From NCBI GenBank assembly GCA_036172665.1, contig CM069875.1, forward strand, positions 22,103,806 through 22,167,805: a stretch of 64,000 nucleotides of DNA, given 5' to 3'. Below, in pieces: positions 45,185 through 57,329 of the stretch. Every line of letters begins with the position of its first letter. The first letter of the stretch is position 1. Source of the stretch: Prosopocoilus inquinatus. Taxonomy: Eukaryota; Arthropoda; Insecta; Coleoptera; Lucanidae. Made by a program: the position numbers and the translations under genes. The notes below the pieces were generated by a model, which was given only the letters and a program-made list of their open reading frames with translations, was not told the DNA's origin and made no database searches.

Positions 45185-47755
45185 AAACAGCGTCAGAACA
45201 GGGGACGCAATGTTACCACCTTAATAAGGCGAACCTATACCACACGTGCAGAAACCAGAAATTAATATGTAACATGACGTCAGCCAAGTTTTAAGTATCT
45301 AATCAGATTAGGCTGGTATTGTTAGGTTTCATATTTATTTGTCAGTTGCTCGATTTGTTCATTAATGATGAATGAAGGCCACCAACAGAGATGGTGAACG
45401 AACTACTCTGTTCGTACAATTCCCCTATGACCTCTGTGAAACATTATTAGAACACCTTGCCGTAAGGTTGTCGTAATAACATCGTACAGGTGTTCATTGG
45501 TGTGGCCTTGGATAACATTTTTTCTTCCTGACTACAATAGGCTTCAATTTATTATTGATTCAGCCATCTAACCTTGACATTCCCTACAATTTGGGATAAT
45601 ATCGAATCTTTCTTTGTCGCTTCTACTATTTTTTATGAATTGATTTTAAAACTTCCAACAAGTGCATTGAGCTTCTGAAAACAATTTTACGCTCTCTTTC
45701 ACTGTAGTAAATAGTTGTATTAGCCTATCAAAAAACTGACCCTGAATAAAAATTGCAAGTAATTTCTTGTGTTTCCCGGATTAAACATTGTAACCAAGAG
45801 CTTGTGATCTGTTTGAAGCTCGCTTTTGGCTGTACTGTTTCCCATGCCCAAATAAGGTCTTCGAAGAGAACGCAATTAGCATACTTATATAGACCATTAG
45901 AATAATCACGATCCGAAAAAACGGCATACATTCTGTAAGACGAAGCACTTGCGATGAAATTCAACAAGAAGAATCCGGGAATAAATGTTCGTTTAGTTGA
46001 AGAAAATAAGATGTTATGTTAAATTATAATTATATTTCTAATTTTTATTAATATTTATAATTATACAATACACTTTCGACTCGAAATACCTGAGACTGTT
46101 ATTCGGACAATGTGACAGTGAACTGTGTGGTGAACTGCAATTTCTGAAGATCGGTTATCAAAAACTCTTAAAATACATTTGGATAGTGAACTGGTGTAAG
46201 TACGGGATGAATTTTTGTTCCGGATGTGAAAAACAGTAGGGTCCTAAATGACAGACAATTATACTGTGTATTGAACAAATAGGTATAGCGACAGTGAAGC
46301 AAATATTAATTAACAATTTTGGGACAGATAGTAATTTAACTTTGTATGTTAAAGGGAGGCCGAGATTCAAATACGTACCTGTGGATAGGTTATAGTGGTT
46401 GGAAGAGGCGCTAAGGACACAAGGTGGTTAGAGTTCATAAGCCATCCTAGTTGGTTAGCAGCTAATTTCGAAATTATTGTAAAAATTAGTTAAGTTTGAA
46501 ACAAAATTGAGTTAAATTAGAAATTCTTTGAACAATGTTTCGGTCGAATAAATTTATTTTAACATTAAGAAAAATGCCGATTAATAAATAACTTTCTTTT
46601 ATCGATTTTGAATTAAAAATATAAAAATGTTCAGGATATTCCATTAAAGAAAATTCTGCTATACGTTGTCACTATTTTATGGAGCACTCTGCATCTGTCA
46701 AAACAATTTTAGGTTATAGTACTCAATGGGCACAACCTCCATATGAAAGAAAGAGAGAGCATTCTTTAAGATAAATTAATTCGTATGATGTTACATCAAA
46801 ATTTGTCCAATCTAAGTTCTTATTTACAGCTTTATTTCATTCTTAACAGTTTGCCGACTAAATATTTTAAAAATATTGCACAAATAAGATCGAATTTATA
46901 CATTTTTCATTAAACCAGTAAAAAAACGGAGGCTGTAAAAATTTCATACTCATTCGAAAAAGGAATTTTTCCATAAACGCGTCTAAATAAAAGTTTTTCG
47001 CACTTCATCTTTAAAAAAAAAGTGCCATCCTGCGATTTCGCCTCCCTTCTAAAGACTCTTTGAACGAGCCCGGTAATCTCCGACGATTCAAGGTGTTTAC
47101 TTTCATCTCAGTTTCCGCGTTAACGCGCACCTTACGCCGTTTCGGTGCGAACTTTTAGCGACTAATTCCGTCGAAATTTTCTCGCCGCGCTTATCACGAA
47201 TTAACGCCCCTAAGAAAACTTCGCCCGTTCGGTAACGCCGTAACGTTATTTTTATACCTATCGCGAGATGAAAGATGTGGCAAAGAAAAACTCGGATTCG
47301 AGTTAATTAAACTTGTGCATTATAGAACAAAGTGCATGAAGTTAAACGCTATTAGCACAAACATGGTAGGTTAAATTACTCCGCGCAGAAGAGTTAGCAA
47401 GGAAATCGCAGTAATTGGGAAGAAGGTTGCGCTTTGAATATTATAGGAACAGATTAAAGAGCTTTCAATTCTATTACATGATTTTCCTCTGTGCCAAGCA
47501 AGCAGAAAATGTCGAGTTGGGTGCAAAATTCACACGACATGCAATTTTAATCTTTTCTAATTCTTTGTGTATTTGATACTGTTGCATCCTGTTAATTAGG
47601 CCGTTCGCGGACGAAAGAAAAGTAAAGAGTTTATTATTGCGGGTACATTTTAGTAAACATTGTCTGTATTTGTATGTTCGGGATGAAGAAACTCATTCAA
47701 AGGCCGAACGGAGTACAAAGTTTAAACGGTTTAATCGGAAACATGAATGTGCGAA
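45185..47755. other. noncoding stretch with a repeat and a GC-richer island
   Basis: 46690-46765 holds a diverged copy of the dispersed repeat seen at 38930-39000. 47030-47440 is GC-richer, non-repetitive and contains GTTAACGCGC-like words; it may be a conserved regulatory element. Open frames at 45967-45728 and 46370-46158 have no known motif. Confidence 0.42.
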
Positions 47756-49219
47756 CTAACAAAGGAAATGGAAAACTGTGAAATTTGCTTGTACTAATGG
47801 AAACAATTCCACCCATCGAGTTGAAATATCTTCGATTATGAAAATCCATCGATATCCATCGGAACTTTCAGGGAGTGGTCCAAATAGGTCCATTGAGAGA
47901 GTTTCAAATCTCTGACTCAAGACTGGTGTTCTCAACAATCCAGCAGGTTTTAAATTCGATGGCTTGTATCTCTGGCATTCTACGCAGTTCTGGATGTATT
48001 CCTTAATATATCGGCGCATCCCTGGCCAATAATATCGGGTTGCAATCTTCTGGTAGGTTCTCTCAAACCCATAATGTCCTGCGGTAGCAGTATCATGGTA
48101 TTCATGTAGAACTCCGGTACGTCCTTTCTCAGGTACAACCATTTGCGGAGTTTCGGACTCAGTCTCGGGAACAAATCGATATAACACACCATTGGATATG
48201 AGATAACCTCGGTCTGTCCAGTTGGGTAAATTCGGGTGATCGACAGCTTCGAAACAATCTATGATCTTCTTAACTTCGGGGTCTTCTAACTGCTCTTTTC
48301 GGAGATCTTCGGCACTCTTCGTTCGTAGATCTACTGTTACGGAACATATTCCACAGTTTGCTTCATCTTCTTCTCTGCACGGTGGTCTTGAAAGAGTATC
48401 GGCCACTACGTTTACCTTCCCAGGTGTATAGATAATCTTCAAGTTGAAAGATTGTAGCATGAGTGCCCATCGAGCTAAGCGTCCCGACGGCGACTTAATG
48501 GACATTAGCCATTTCAAAGCTTGGTGATCCGTAGCAATAGTTACTTCGGAGCATTCTATATACCCACGAAACTTCTGAACTGCCCAAACAACGGCGAGAG
48601 CTTCTCGCTCTGTTGTATTGTAGTTCTTTTCTGCAGAGGTTAGCAAACGACTCGCATACTCCACGGGTCTTTCATCTTTACCAGTTCCTTGCAATAGGAC
48701 AGCTCCCAATGCATAATTGCTCGCATCGGTACGAATGGTGTATGGTAAATTCTCATCTGCTTGTCTTAAAATTGGGTCGGACATTAACGCAGTCTTTAAA
48801 GAGATAAATGCTCTCTCTTGTTCGTCACTCCAAACAAATTGAGCACTAATCTTTGTTAAGTGGGTAAGTGGTTTTGCGACTTCTGCAAAATTTGGTATGA
48901 AACGCCGATACCATGAATAAGTCTGTAAAAATGTCTTCACATGTTTAACATTTCGCGGACGCGGCATTTCAGCAATCGAACGCACTTTCTCGGGATGAGT
49001 CTGTATACCCTCTTGAGAAATAATATGTCCCAAAAACTTTATTTCTGAACGAGCGAAAACATACTTCTCGCGGTTTGCACGTAGTTGAAATAGTTCTAAT
49101 CGATCAAACACAGCTTGTAAGTCTTTTAAATGATCAGAAAACGTTTCGGACAGCACGACAAGATCGTCTAAATAAGCAAAAACTGTTACCTGGTTAAAAT
49201 CCACTTCGAAATCTGTCAA
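47756..49219 (-). pseudogene. gypsy pol, distal part: RT palm, RNase H, integrase (truncated)
   Basis: The frame resumes just past a one-base shift in reverse transcriptase. Residues near 11-24 read VTVFAYLDDLVVLS with the YLDD catalytic pair. RNase H follows with TDASNYALGAVLL, EREALAVVWAV and ATDHQALKWL, supplying the Asp, Glu and Asp of its active site. The integrase zinc domain has HEYHDTATAGHYGF with CVECQRYK downstream. The catalytic core starts with LSMDLFGPLPESSDGYRWI, holding the first catalytic Asp. The reading then leaves homology at VQANFTVFHFLC, so the second Asp and the Glu are missing. Confidence 0.9.
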
Positions 49220-51284
49220 TCAGTCGTTGGAATGTAGCACAGGCATTCGTCAAACCGAATGGCATTCGCTTAAAACGATATGTACCAAATGGGGTGGTGA
49301 AGCCGGTTTTGTCTCTGTCTTCGGATTTAACACTTACTTGCCAGTATCCCGATCGGAGATCGATAGTTGACATATAAAGTGTTCGTTTTGCAAGATGAAG
49401 TAAATCATCTACACGTGGCATTGGATAACTATCAGCCACAGTTATCGAGTTCAAACCTCTATAGTCTACACACACGCGTACACTATTGTTCTCTTTCGGC
49501 ACTAAAACCACTGGCGCTGCCCAAGGACTTTCACATTCTTCAATGATGTCATTGGCAAGCATTTTGTCTAACTCTTGGCGAAGTACTTCTTTCTTCGGAG
49601 CTGGAAGTCTGTACGGCGGCACAGCAATTGGTTGATGCTCAATGGTCACAATTCCATGTTCGGCGTATGGTGTGGGGACTCCCCCTAGGGCAAAGGTTTT
49701 TCCATTGCACTGAATTAAGGAATCCAGTTCTCGACGTTGTTCTTGACTTAACATCTCTCCTTCATCGTTACGTAAGCGCAAGTTGCTCACAGAGATTTCA
49801 CACATCTCAGTCGATAGTGAATCTTCAAAATTCAAATCGAAAGATTTTTCTGGATAGTCAGTGAAATACCAAAATCGTTCAGGCACATTTAGAGAAACTT
49901 TTGCATCTTCAATAAAGTCAATTCCAAAAATTGTGCGATTGTTTGTTGCATGTGGAAGAACAATAAAACAAGTCGGTATCACTTTATCTTGTAAAACAAC
50001 ATCAACTGTTGCTAATAAAACTTCTTCGAGTTTACGGGTTCCATCAGCCAAGGTAATCATCGTTTTCTCTTCTCGCAGATCTATTTTCTTCTCTTTGAAA
50101 ACTTTGTACAAAGTGTGGCCAGCAACGCTTTGTCTTGCGGCGGTGTCAGCTAAACCACAGCCTTTTGCACCTAATATCTGCACATGTAGAATCGGTCGTG
50201 GACGAGGCTTTACTTCAGCGTCAATAGAATAAAATTCTGTCGAAGAAACGGATGTACTCGAATTTGTCGAAGTTGATTCAGCTTTGCACTTAGGGCAGTT
50301 ACTTTTGATTACTCCGGGTGTACCACCTTTGAAACACGAAACAGAAGCTCGAGTCACATTTGCATCTTTCGTTTGTGAGACATTTGTCGTTGTGCTTTTA
50401 TGAGATTCTTTGTCTTTTTGTCGCGCAAGTTTTTGGCAATCATGTTTCTCATGACCGTAATTGTGACAATAAGAACAGCGAACTTGATTTTTCCGGTTCG
50501 CATTACACGACCCGTCTTTTCTCATTGGATTGTCGACGTTTTTCTCTACTTCGAAAAGTTTCTCGCGTAACGATTCTTCTGCTGATCTTGCTGATTTTAA
50601 TAAATCATCAAATGTTTGGATAGTTTCACGTGGGACACGTTTTCGAATTCTCCTAGACAACAGTCCATATACCATGTCTAGTTGAACGCATTCCGGTAAT
50701 GCTGGTTCGGGTAATTTTGCCAAAAGTGAACGTGCTTTACACACAAAAATGTCTGTCGTGGTACTTGCGTTTTGCTCGCACGAAAACAGTTCACGATAAA
50801 TCACGTATGCCGGTTTCTTTAATCCGAATGCATTGCGTAAGAGAGCGATTGCGTCATCAAACGAATTAATTGTGTTTTTAATCCCCTGAAACCACGTCGC
50901 TGCTACTCCCGTCAAAAGCATAGGCAAACCTTTGAAAGCATTTTCGTCGGCTATATTCGAACACTCTTTGTAAACAGTTATTGCATCGATAAATGCCTCG
51001 ACGTCGGATTCTTTATCACCATTGAAGCGGGTTGTGCATTTACTAAAGTTGCCTTGAACTAAAGTCTGTGATGCAGGTGTGTGAGCCCTTGCCTCATTTG
51101 ATAAATTCAGAACACTTTGAATCAGCGTTTTTAATTGATCGTCAGTCATCATAACCGTTTGTTGTTCGCGACCTTCGTTCTGTGACATTTCGGATAATTC
51201 AAATTGTTTGTTACTTACAGTAGTCGTTCTGGAACGTAAGCGTTTGCTCTTTCGCTGGACAGATTCACCTCTTCGGCCTGTCAT
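49194..51284 (-). pseudogene. gypsy gag-pol fusion: gag, zinc knuckle, protease, RT fingers
   Basis: One open frame of 696 codons with gag and pol joined in the same frame. Residues about 75-230 are the gag capsid-like region (WFQGIKNTINSFDDAI). A zinc knuckle lies at 270-283 (CSYCHNYGHEKHDC), and a second, odd CFKGGTPGVIKSNCPKC block follows near 317-333. The protease active site reads ADTAARQS near 379-386 (a DTA variant of the usual DSGA/DTGA). Reverse transcriptase starts near 555 and has VCVDYRGLNSITVADSYPMP and FKRMPFGLTNACATF. The frame ends at FRSGF by a frameshift overlapping the next frame by about 25 bases. Confidence 0.9.
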
Positions 51285-51360
51285 TCAAACCATATTTTCC
51301 TGTAGTTTTCGCAGTGATTTTCTTTCTTCAATTTGCAACGCGTTCTTCTTTAATATTGGG

Positions 51361-51378
51361 GCCCCACGTTGGGCGCCA
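51361..51378 (-). other. tRNA primer binding site of the gypsy element
   Basis: On the minus strand TGGCGCCCAACGTGGGGC starts four bases (AAAC) after the LTR end. The TGG start complements the CCA end of a tRNA, as required to prime minus-strand DNA synthesis. Confidence 0.85.
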
Positions 51379-51382
51379 GTTT

Positions 51383-51660
51383 TGTAAGGGCGGTGTTTTG
51401 TTTCGGCTAGCTTTGGTAAATAACTCGTAGGATATCTTCTACCGTATATTAAAGAACATACATTAACAAACTTAAATCACTACACTTCAGAAAACATAGA
51501 AAATAATAATTCTTAAACAAAAGAGTTTGGTAAGCAAAAGGAACGTCTAACGTCTAGCAACGTACGAATTATACTGTTGATTGTTTTTGTACTCCCCCTA
51601 AACTGAAATGAGATCGCCCAGAATAAGTAATCGGCCACTAGATGGCAGCTGCGTGTTACA
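51383..51660 (-). repeat. 5' LTR of the gypsy element
   Basis: Starts TGTAACACGCAGCTGCC and ends CTTACA on the minus strand, giving TG...CA ends. The boundary is fixed by the primer binding site next to it. No matching 3' LTR is found near 47756. Confidence 0.8.
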
Positions 51661-51839
51661 GTGTTAGATTTTCGTTCGTCTGTGTTACCTCAGTAATCAG
51701 AAATTCATATTCAAACTGACTGAATTTTTGCAAAATTCTTCAAGAAAAAAAAATTATTTTACGAAAGTTATTCAATGAAATTAATATATCTTTATACCGT
51801 TGTAATCAGCTCACTCTGGCGCTTCCAAATATCTAAAAA
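51661..51839. other. short noncoding spacer
   Basis: Nothing recognised. Confidence 0.4.
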
Positions 51840-52032
51840 TATACAGGGTGTTCCATTTAAAAACAATTAGGTTTCCACGAACCTCCATTTTTCTGATCTC
51901 TCTGTATAGTTCAAAATAATTTTACAATATGTCGCGAATTGCCTAGTATAAAATTCTTTATAGATTTTTTCCCTAATTTTTTTCCCATAAGCCTCACAGA
52001 AGAAATACGCATCGTTGGGCCACCCTGTATAA
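51840..52032. mobile_element. small element with CAGGGTG ends, about 193 bp
   Basis: Starts TATACAGGGTGTTCCATTTA and ends CACCCTGTATA, the inverse of the first 11 bases. The GGTGTTCCATTT word relates it to the hairpin at 16572-17787. The 74-codon minus frame across it is incidental. Confidence 0.65.
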
Positions 52033-52309
52033 AGGTATGTACTGAAATGTAGTTTATACGTGAAAAATAATAATGTTATAATATTCAACACGAGCCAGAT
52101 GTGATCTGAAAGTTACGTTACACAAGACTTCTTGTTATGAAAAATTCGGTTTTACAATAGACTTCCAAAAAACATAAAAAACGCAGAAAAATATTTGTGC
52201 ATTTAAAAATCAATTAAAACGATTGTTAATCAACAAATCATACTGTAGTGTAAAAGAAGATGTAGTATAGTTCATGATTTTCTTTTTAATGTTTGTAACG
52301 TTAAGTAGC

Positions 52310-52385
52310 GATATCCTGCAGACGAAGCCAAATAGGACCAAAACAGCTGCTCGAGGGACCTATTGCAATCAAAAACGATTTGCAA
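52310..52385 (+). ncRNA. decayed copy of the retrozyme-like hammerhead
   Basis: The text GAAGCCAAATAGGACCAAAA then CAGCTGCTCGAGGG and TTGCAATCAAAAACGATTTG aligns with the ribozyme and its downstream flank at 43541-43640. GAAAC has become AAAAC with a preceding change, and the C17 region is deleted, so it cannot be active. It shows an older layer of the same family. Confidence 0.7.
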
Positions 52386-53348
52386 AAAAAACTTTAAAAA
52401 CTAGAATTTTTAAAAACTCAATCGAGTAGCAACTGCGTCCAATTTATTCATGGTTTGGTTCAGAATTCAAGATTTACCAATTCGATTCAGATCATCATCA
52501 TCATTTAAAAATATTTAGTTTTAAGAATCTTAAAAAATCGCATATCTAAGGAAGAGCGGGGTACCCTCACTTTAAATCCGCTACTGCGCTTACTTCATTA
52601 GATTAGATTAGATTAAATCTAAAGTAAGTAATTGTAATTACAATTAATTTCCTCTAAGATTTGAAATTCGAGATGAAGATGGCTGACTCTAAGTTTATGA
52701 GTTTGATGAAGAAGAAATAATAAAAAATAGACACTACAGTGTTCCCATATCTACCGGACGAGCGGACGCTTGCGTGTGTTATGGCTTGAGATAAAAGCTC
52801 TTAAAAAACAGGCAACTAACTGCTCCCATTCTTGATCAAAGAATGAAGAGCAGTATGAGGTGGCCAAGAAAGAGAAAGATTTTTTGCTAGGCGACGCGAC
52901 GCATTTGGTGGCTTCCAGGCTGCAACGGCCGTTTAAGATCAACTTTTGAAGTGTCTTGAGCGTTTTAAATGACTCGAACCTTCTGAAATATCTTGGTTCT
53001 GTAGAAATTAATCAAACGCCAAGAGATGATGCAATAAAATTGAAGGGTACTTATACTTCATGTTTAACCACGAGAACAATTAATTCGACGATCCAGTGCA
53101 TGATAAAGGAAAAAAGCTAATTGAGTACGGGCTCGCTAGGATTTATAAGGGCCGGTTTTCGGCTTTTGAAATTGTTCGTCAATGAAATTGGGCATTAAAC
53201 AGATAAATTTTAAGGTATTTAAAAAGTGGCCTAATGCAAAAGGGTTGCAATAAGTGTTTGATAGTGGTATCAGGTGGTATCGGACAATAGAGAAAATATG
53301 TGAGTCGAATTTATTGGAATAGAAACAATAAATAAAGAATAAAAAAAT
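52386..53348. other. noncoding stretch
   Basis: Contains a short ATC microsatellite (about 52491-52505). No gene recognised. Confidence 0.45.
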
Positions 53349-53745
53349 TTAAAAATCTCAAAAACCTGATAGTAATTTGTTACTCCGATATTTCCATAAA
53401 ATTGAGCAGGAAAGGTTCTGAAACGTATTACTGTTACTCTGTACTGTTACTTTAAATTAAAATTATTACAGTTCTGTAGAAAATTAGTAAATGTCAAAAT
53501 TAAAATTAAATTATTGAAATTTATATGTATAGTTGTAACAGTGTGTATAATTAAGTTTAAATTTGAAATTAATTTGTGAAATATATGACGTCCTGAACGC
53601 GATGATAAAAAAGAAAACATATTTTAATTTAAAAAAATTTAAAGACCATTAAAAATATCAAAATTTAAATGTAATTTATATTTCCGATGCTGTCATAAAA
53701 TTGGACAGGAAAGGTCCTGAAACGTTTCCAATATAAGTTACTTTG
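53349..53745. repeat. two diverged direct copies of an AT-rich repeat
   Basis: The segment at 53349-53450 (with CATAAAATTGAGCAGGAAAG then GTTCTGAAACGT) is repeated in the same direction at 53636-53745 (CATAAAATTGGACAGGAAAG then GTCCTGAAACGT). Function unknown; noncoding. Confidence 0.7.
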
Positions 53746-53931
53746 TAAAAATTCGAATAAGAAGGTTAGATGTTGTTACGGCTTTCCGCAAACGTCCTGT
53801 ACACATGTTTATTCTGTATTTTGATCTGTAGAATATGTCCTGAAGTATCAGGCTATATTTTTCTTACACCCTGTATTTTTTTCTTTATGTGTGTTAACTA
53901 AAATTTGTAAATAAAGTATAAATATTATTTT

Positions 53932-54270
53932 ATACTGTGACCGAGAAAAAGTTAGACTCATATCAGAAAATTTTATTATTTATGAAAATTCCTGTATCTT
54001 CCCAGGCTCAACATGCCTGTGTCAAAGTTTGAATATCTCTTGTCCTATACCGAGAAGATCAAAATATTTGATATCGAAAATGACATAACGTACCTTTATA
54101 TTTTAAAATGACTAAGAATATTTTCTAGGATGAAAAACAATTAAAACAAAAAAAAGTAATTTTTAGGGTATCAATTTTATTGACTATAATTTCTAGTCGG
54201 TAATCGAGCAAAAAACAAAAATCTACGATCCACACGGGGATTCAAGAAAAATCGAAGTTTCAGTTCACGT
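53932..54270. mobile_element. MITE family B, copy 2 (left part)
   Basis: ATACTGTGACCGAGAAAAAG at the start and TGTGTCAAAGTTTGAATA (54013-54030) align with 15979-16120 of family B. The homology continues to about 54250 (GAGCAAAAAACAAAA). The inverted right arm present in copy 1 is missing. Confidence 0.7.
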
Positions 54271-54288
54271 AAGCTTTTTGGTTAGACC

Positions 54289-54588
54289 TTGCTCTGGAAA
54301 AATGCCAATGACTCATTTTACTTTGCTGTCAGCTGCTGTTATGTAACCGATGTACAAATGTATTCCAAGGTTTGCTTGTATAAGTCAGTCGATCTTACAT
54401 AATAATTTCTTCTGTTACTGTTTACATAAGCTCTTGGTGAGGTGTTGCTCTGGAAAAATGCCAATGACTCATTTTGTTTTGCTGCCAGCTGCTATTATGT
54501 AACCGTTGCACAAATGTAGGCCAAGGTTTGCTTGCATAAGTCAGTAGAAGTCAGGAGGCGATCTTACATAATAATTTCTTCTGTTACA
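54289..54588. repeat. tandem duplication, 156-bp period, two copies
   Basis: TTGCTCTGGAAAAATGCCAA begins at 54289 and again at 54445. Both copies run through GACTCATTTT, TATGTAACCG, CCAAGGTTTGCTTG and ATCTTACATAATAATTTCTT. The second has a small insertion (GAAGTCAGGAGG). No protein is apparent. Confidence 0.82.
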
Positions 54589-56434
54589 ATGTTATATTTT
54601 CTAGCGAGTTAGTAATTTAATCGTTTTCAAAATACAGAAAATGTTTCAAGCCATAGGTATTAGTATATTTTCCCTCCATTTTAGAATTTTATACAACAAA
54701 GTATTAACCAATAATTATAAAGGAAAGTCTTCTACTGCAATTAATACTTACCTATTTTCTTTTTTCTAGACAGACCGGCTTCACATTTATGTCGGCGTCA
54801 GTAGCACAAATGTTCTAAGTTGGTTCGTAAGGAATTTACGGGCAGTATATTTAAGTAGCTCCATAATATTTTACGTTGCTTTCGATTAAGCTTAGAATAA
54901 CTGCATTAATCTAATTTTAATTATTTCACTAATTTATAACATCTTAAGCCCGGTTTTATAAACGCAAAATAAATTTACTATTCAGTTTAATGTCTTAACT
55001 GTGGTGTTTACAATTGTTACTAAAGCATTAAACTGCACAGTAAATTTGTCTCGCCTTGACATCAGGTTTTAGCCTTAGAATTTTTTAATATTTAAAGTAC
55101 ATTAGGAGTGTTTTATTCCTCATAATTTAGAAAAAATAATAAAAGAAATGTATTGTTTGTAAGTATAGATTAATGCTTTTTCCAATTTATCATTTATCCC
55201 TCAATAAAAGAGTCGTAACTCTGCTACAACTACGTGATTATGTCAAGCATTTCAAAACGAATGAAGGACATTAAAACGCAATTCCACGACGTATGTACAA
55301 TGTAGCTTTAATAAACGATGATTTTTTTTAATCCTTATTCTGTAGTATAAATCATCCTGACATTCTCAAAAGCTCTTAGTCGATCAGTGCTATTGTGATT
55401 TCGTTAAACGTCCTTACGAAACAATCAATAAGAAGAACCAACTTAAATATGTTAAGTCGGAAACAGAAATTTTAGGTCAATCAAAGCTGCTACAAATTTG
55501 TAATGCGATAAAATATTTAATTAATCCGGTTTCTCAAAATAATCAATTTGTGCTGACCTTTGTTATCATTTAAAACAAGTATGACGAAACTAAATTCTCA
55601 AAAACAATTTCTGTATTTTTTTACCTTTGAATTCATTTCTTTCAGATGTTTGATGTTTTACATTTCATTTTTCTTTAATTTTGTATCCTCTCATCCATTA
55701 TTAAATATTTAATGTTTTCATTCCGTAACAAAAACGAAACATTCAAAGGGGTTAAAGAAGTGAAATTGAATTTAAGGAAGTCGTCCTCGCTCCTTGCCTG
55801 GACCGTTCGATATTTAATTTGCGTTCGTTTCATAATTAAACTTATTACTAAATGGAATGCGATTTACCCTCCGGCCGTTCCGATCCCCTACTGCCAAGTT
55901 ATAATTCGAAATTTCGCCAAGATCTGACCCGACTTCCGCTGCAAACTGACTTTCTATAATTACTACTATGGACTAATTACCTAAAGTTATATAACTTTAT
56001 TTACGTCAGTAATTTTAGGTATGCCCGGCCCTTAATTAATTGCGCGCGTCCTCAAATTTCTGTGGGCCACAAGAAATTGTTTTCCACTTCGAAAATCTCT
56101 CCGAGAAGCTTTTGTAAATAATCCTTCGACAATAAATATAATGCAGTGACTAAAAACTAACAGTAATTTTAAATGGGTTATTAATTATAAAGCTTGTCAA
56201 GAATATGAAAAGTTTCAAAGTACTAACTACTTCATGCCTCAAAAAATATGCATGTAATAAAGTAAAGGAAGTTATGATTGGCGTAACTGGCAAGGACAAA
56301 GTAACTGTCGTCGTATGTTTCGGTCTTATTAGACCTTACCAGGACAGTATAACCAAGGTATAAGGTGCTAACAACCGAAAAGGAGACTAAAAGCACATTT
56401 GTTGTTGTTGAAGGCCTTCTGGTTGTTACAACTA
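54589..56434. other. noncoding stretch with small hairpin and GC-richer island
   Basis: AAATTTACTATTCAGTTTAA near 54970 is repeated inverted as TTAAACTGCACAGTAAATTT near 55030, a small foldback. 55790-56110 is GC-richer and unique, a candidate regulatory region. No exon supported. Confidence 0.42.
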
Positions 56435-56507
56435 GTGATGTAAAATGACGGTCATTTAAAATCGTGACGTCATTTTGGTCATTTAAGTTCAAATGACGGT
56501 CGTTAAA
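56435..56507. repeat. TGACGGTCATTT repeat cluster, possible hAT end
   Basis: TAGTGATGTAAAATGACGG is followed by several direct and inverted copies of GACGGTCATTTAA-like words. Such clusters occur at hAT transposon ends, but no partner end was found. Confidence 0.3.
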
Positions 56508-56516
56508 ATTTATCAA

Positions 56517-56702
56517 AGCCAGAACGGTCCAAGTGGCAAGGGGGTCGGCCTGGCAAGGTCGTTGGTTCGAACTACGCTCGAATTAATTCTCGGGAATGGT
56601 CGGTATTCACTTCAGGTACTCCTTCAGTGCTACGGATACAATCCGACATCAAGCTAATGACTTAATACCCCGTTGGCTGTCTATCACAGATTAAAAAAAA
56701 TC
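56517..56702 (+). mobile_element. tRNA-derived SINE, second family
   Basis: The head has an A-box-like GGTCCAAGTGGCAAGG and a B box GGTTCGAACTA 45 bases on, with the GTCGGCCTGGCAAGGTCG segment between them as in many insect tRNA-derived SINEs. A unique body and an A-rich end (near 56690-56700) follow. No clear target duplication. It differs in sequence from the SINE at 44997-45172. Confidence 0.75.
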
Positions 56703-56889
56703 TGTAAACAAGTAACTATAAACAGAAAGGACAACAAAAATTGAAGAATAAAGATATATTTACTTAAAAAAAAGAATCTGAAGAAATTTCAAAATAGGAA
56801 TGGCTATTTAGTAAATCACATTACATATTTGAATATAATATTTTAACTGCATCTTCATCACTTATTTCATTATCAGTTTCCATTTGCTC
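56703..56889. other. short noncoding spacer
   Basis: Nothing recognised. Confidence 0.4.
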
Positions 56890-57329
56890 ATTTAAGAATT
56901 TAAGAAAACCAAAATTTAACGATTACAAAATTCCTCAATAACTCGATAACACCTGATGTGACCTCTTCTAAACTTTTACATTGTTCAGACACTTTTTTAA
57001 AACAAAGTTTTTGATGCAAACAGAAACCTCCGATTGTCATTTGTTTTCAAGTTATTATTAGAGCTAACTTTTGTTTTCATGTGGCACCCATATTAGGTTT
57101 TTGGTTAGTTTGATAGTCTTTAAAAAGAGCTTTTCAACGATGTATAACATACCCGAAAAGTTTTTATTTTTAGGGGAGATATTAACAAAAACACAAACTA
57201 ATCCCTATAAAATTAGTAAGCTGTGGAATTAAACAAATTAAACGAAAAAGCTTAAAAATGTGCTAAGTATGCTGTAAAATAACTAAATGATAATAAAAGT
57301 CATAACAGAAAAAAAAGTAAAGAAAGCGT

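Larger units (their letters stand above)
47756..51660 (-). mobile_element. Ty3/gypsy LTR retrotransposon, 3'-truncated
   Basis: Minus-strand element with a 278-bp 5' LTR (51383-51660), a primer binding site, and gag-pol. It stops inside integrase near 47756; no 3' LTR or envelope frame is seen. One frame break in reverse transcriptase and the lost 3' end make it immobile on its own. Confidence 0.92.

Noticed and set aside
47640..47755. Envelope gene or 3' LTR of the gypsy element
   Set aside because: Homology ends in integrase at 47756 and no copy of the 51383-51660 sequence is visible beyond.
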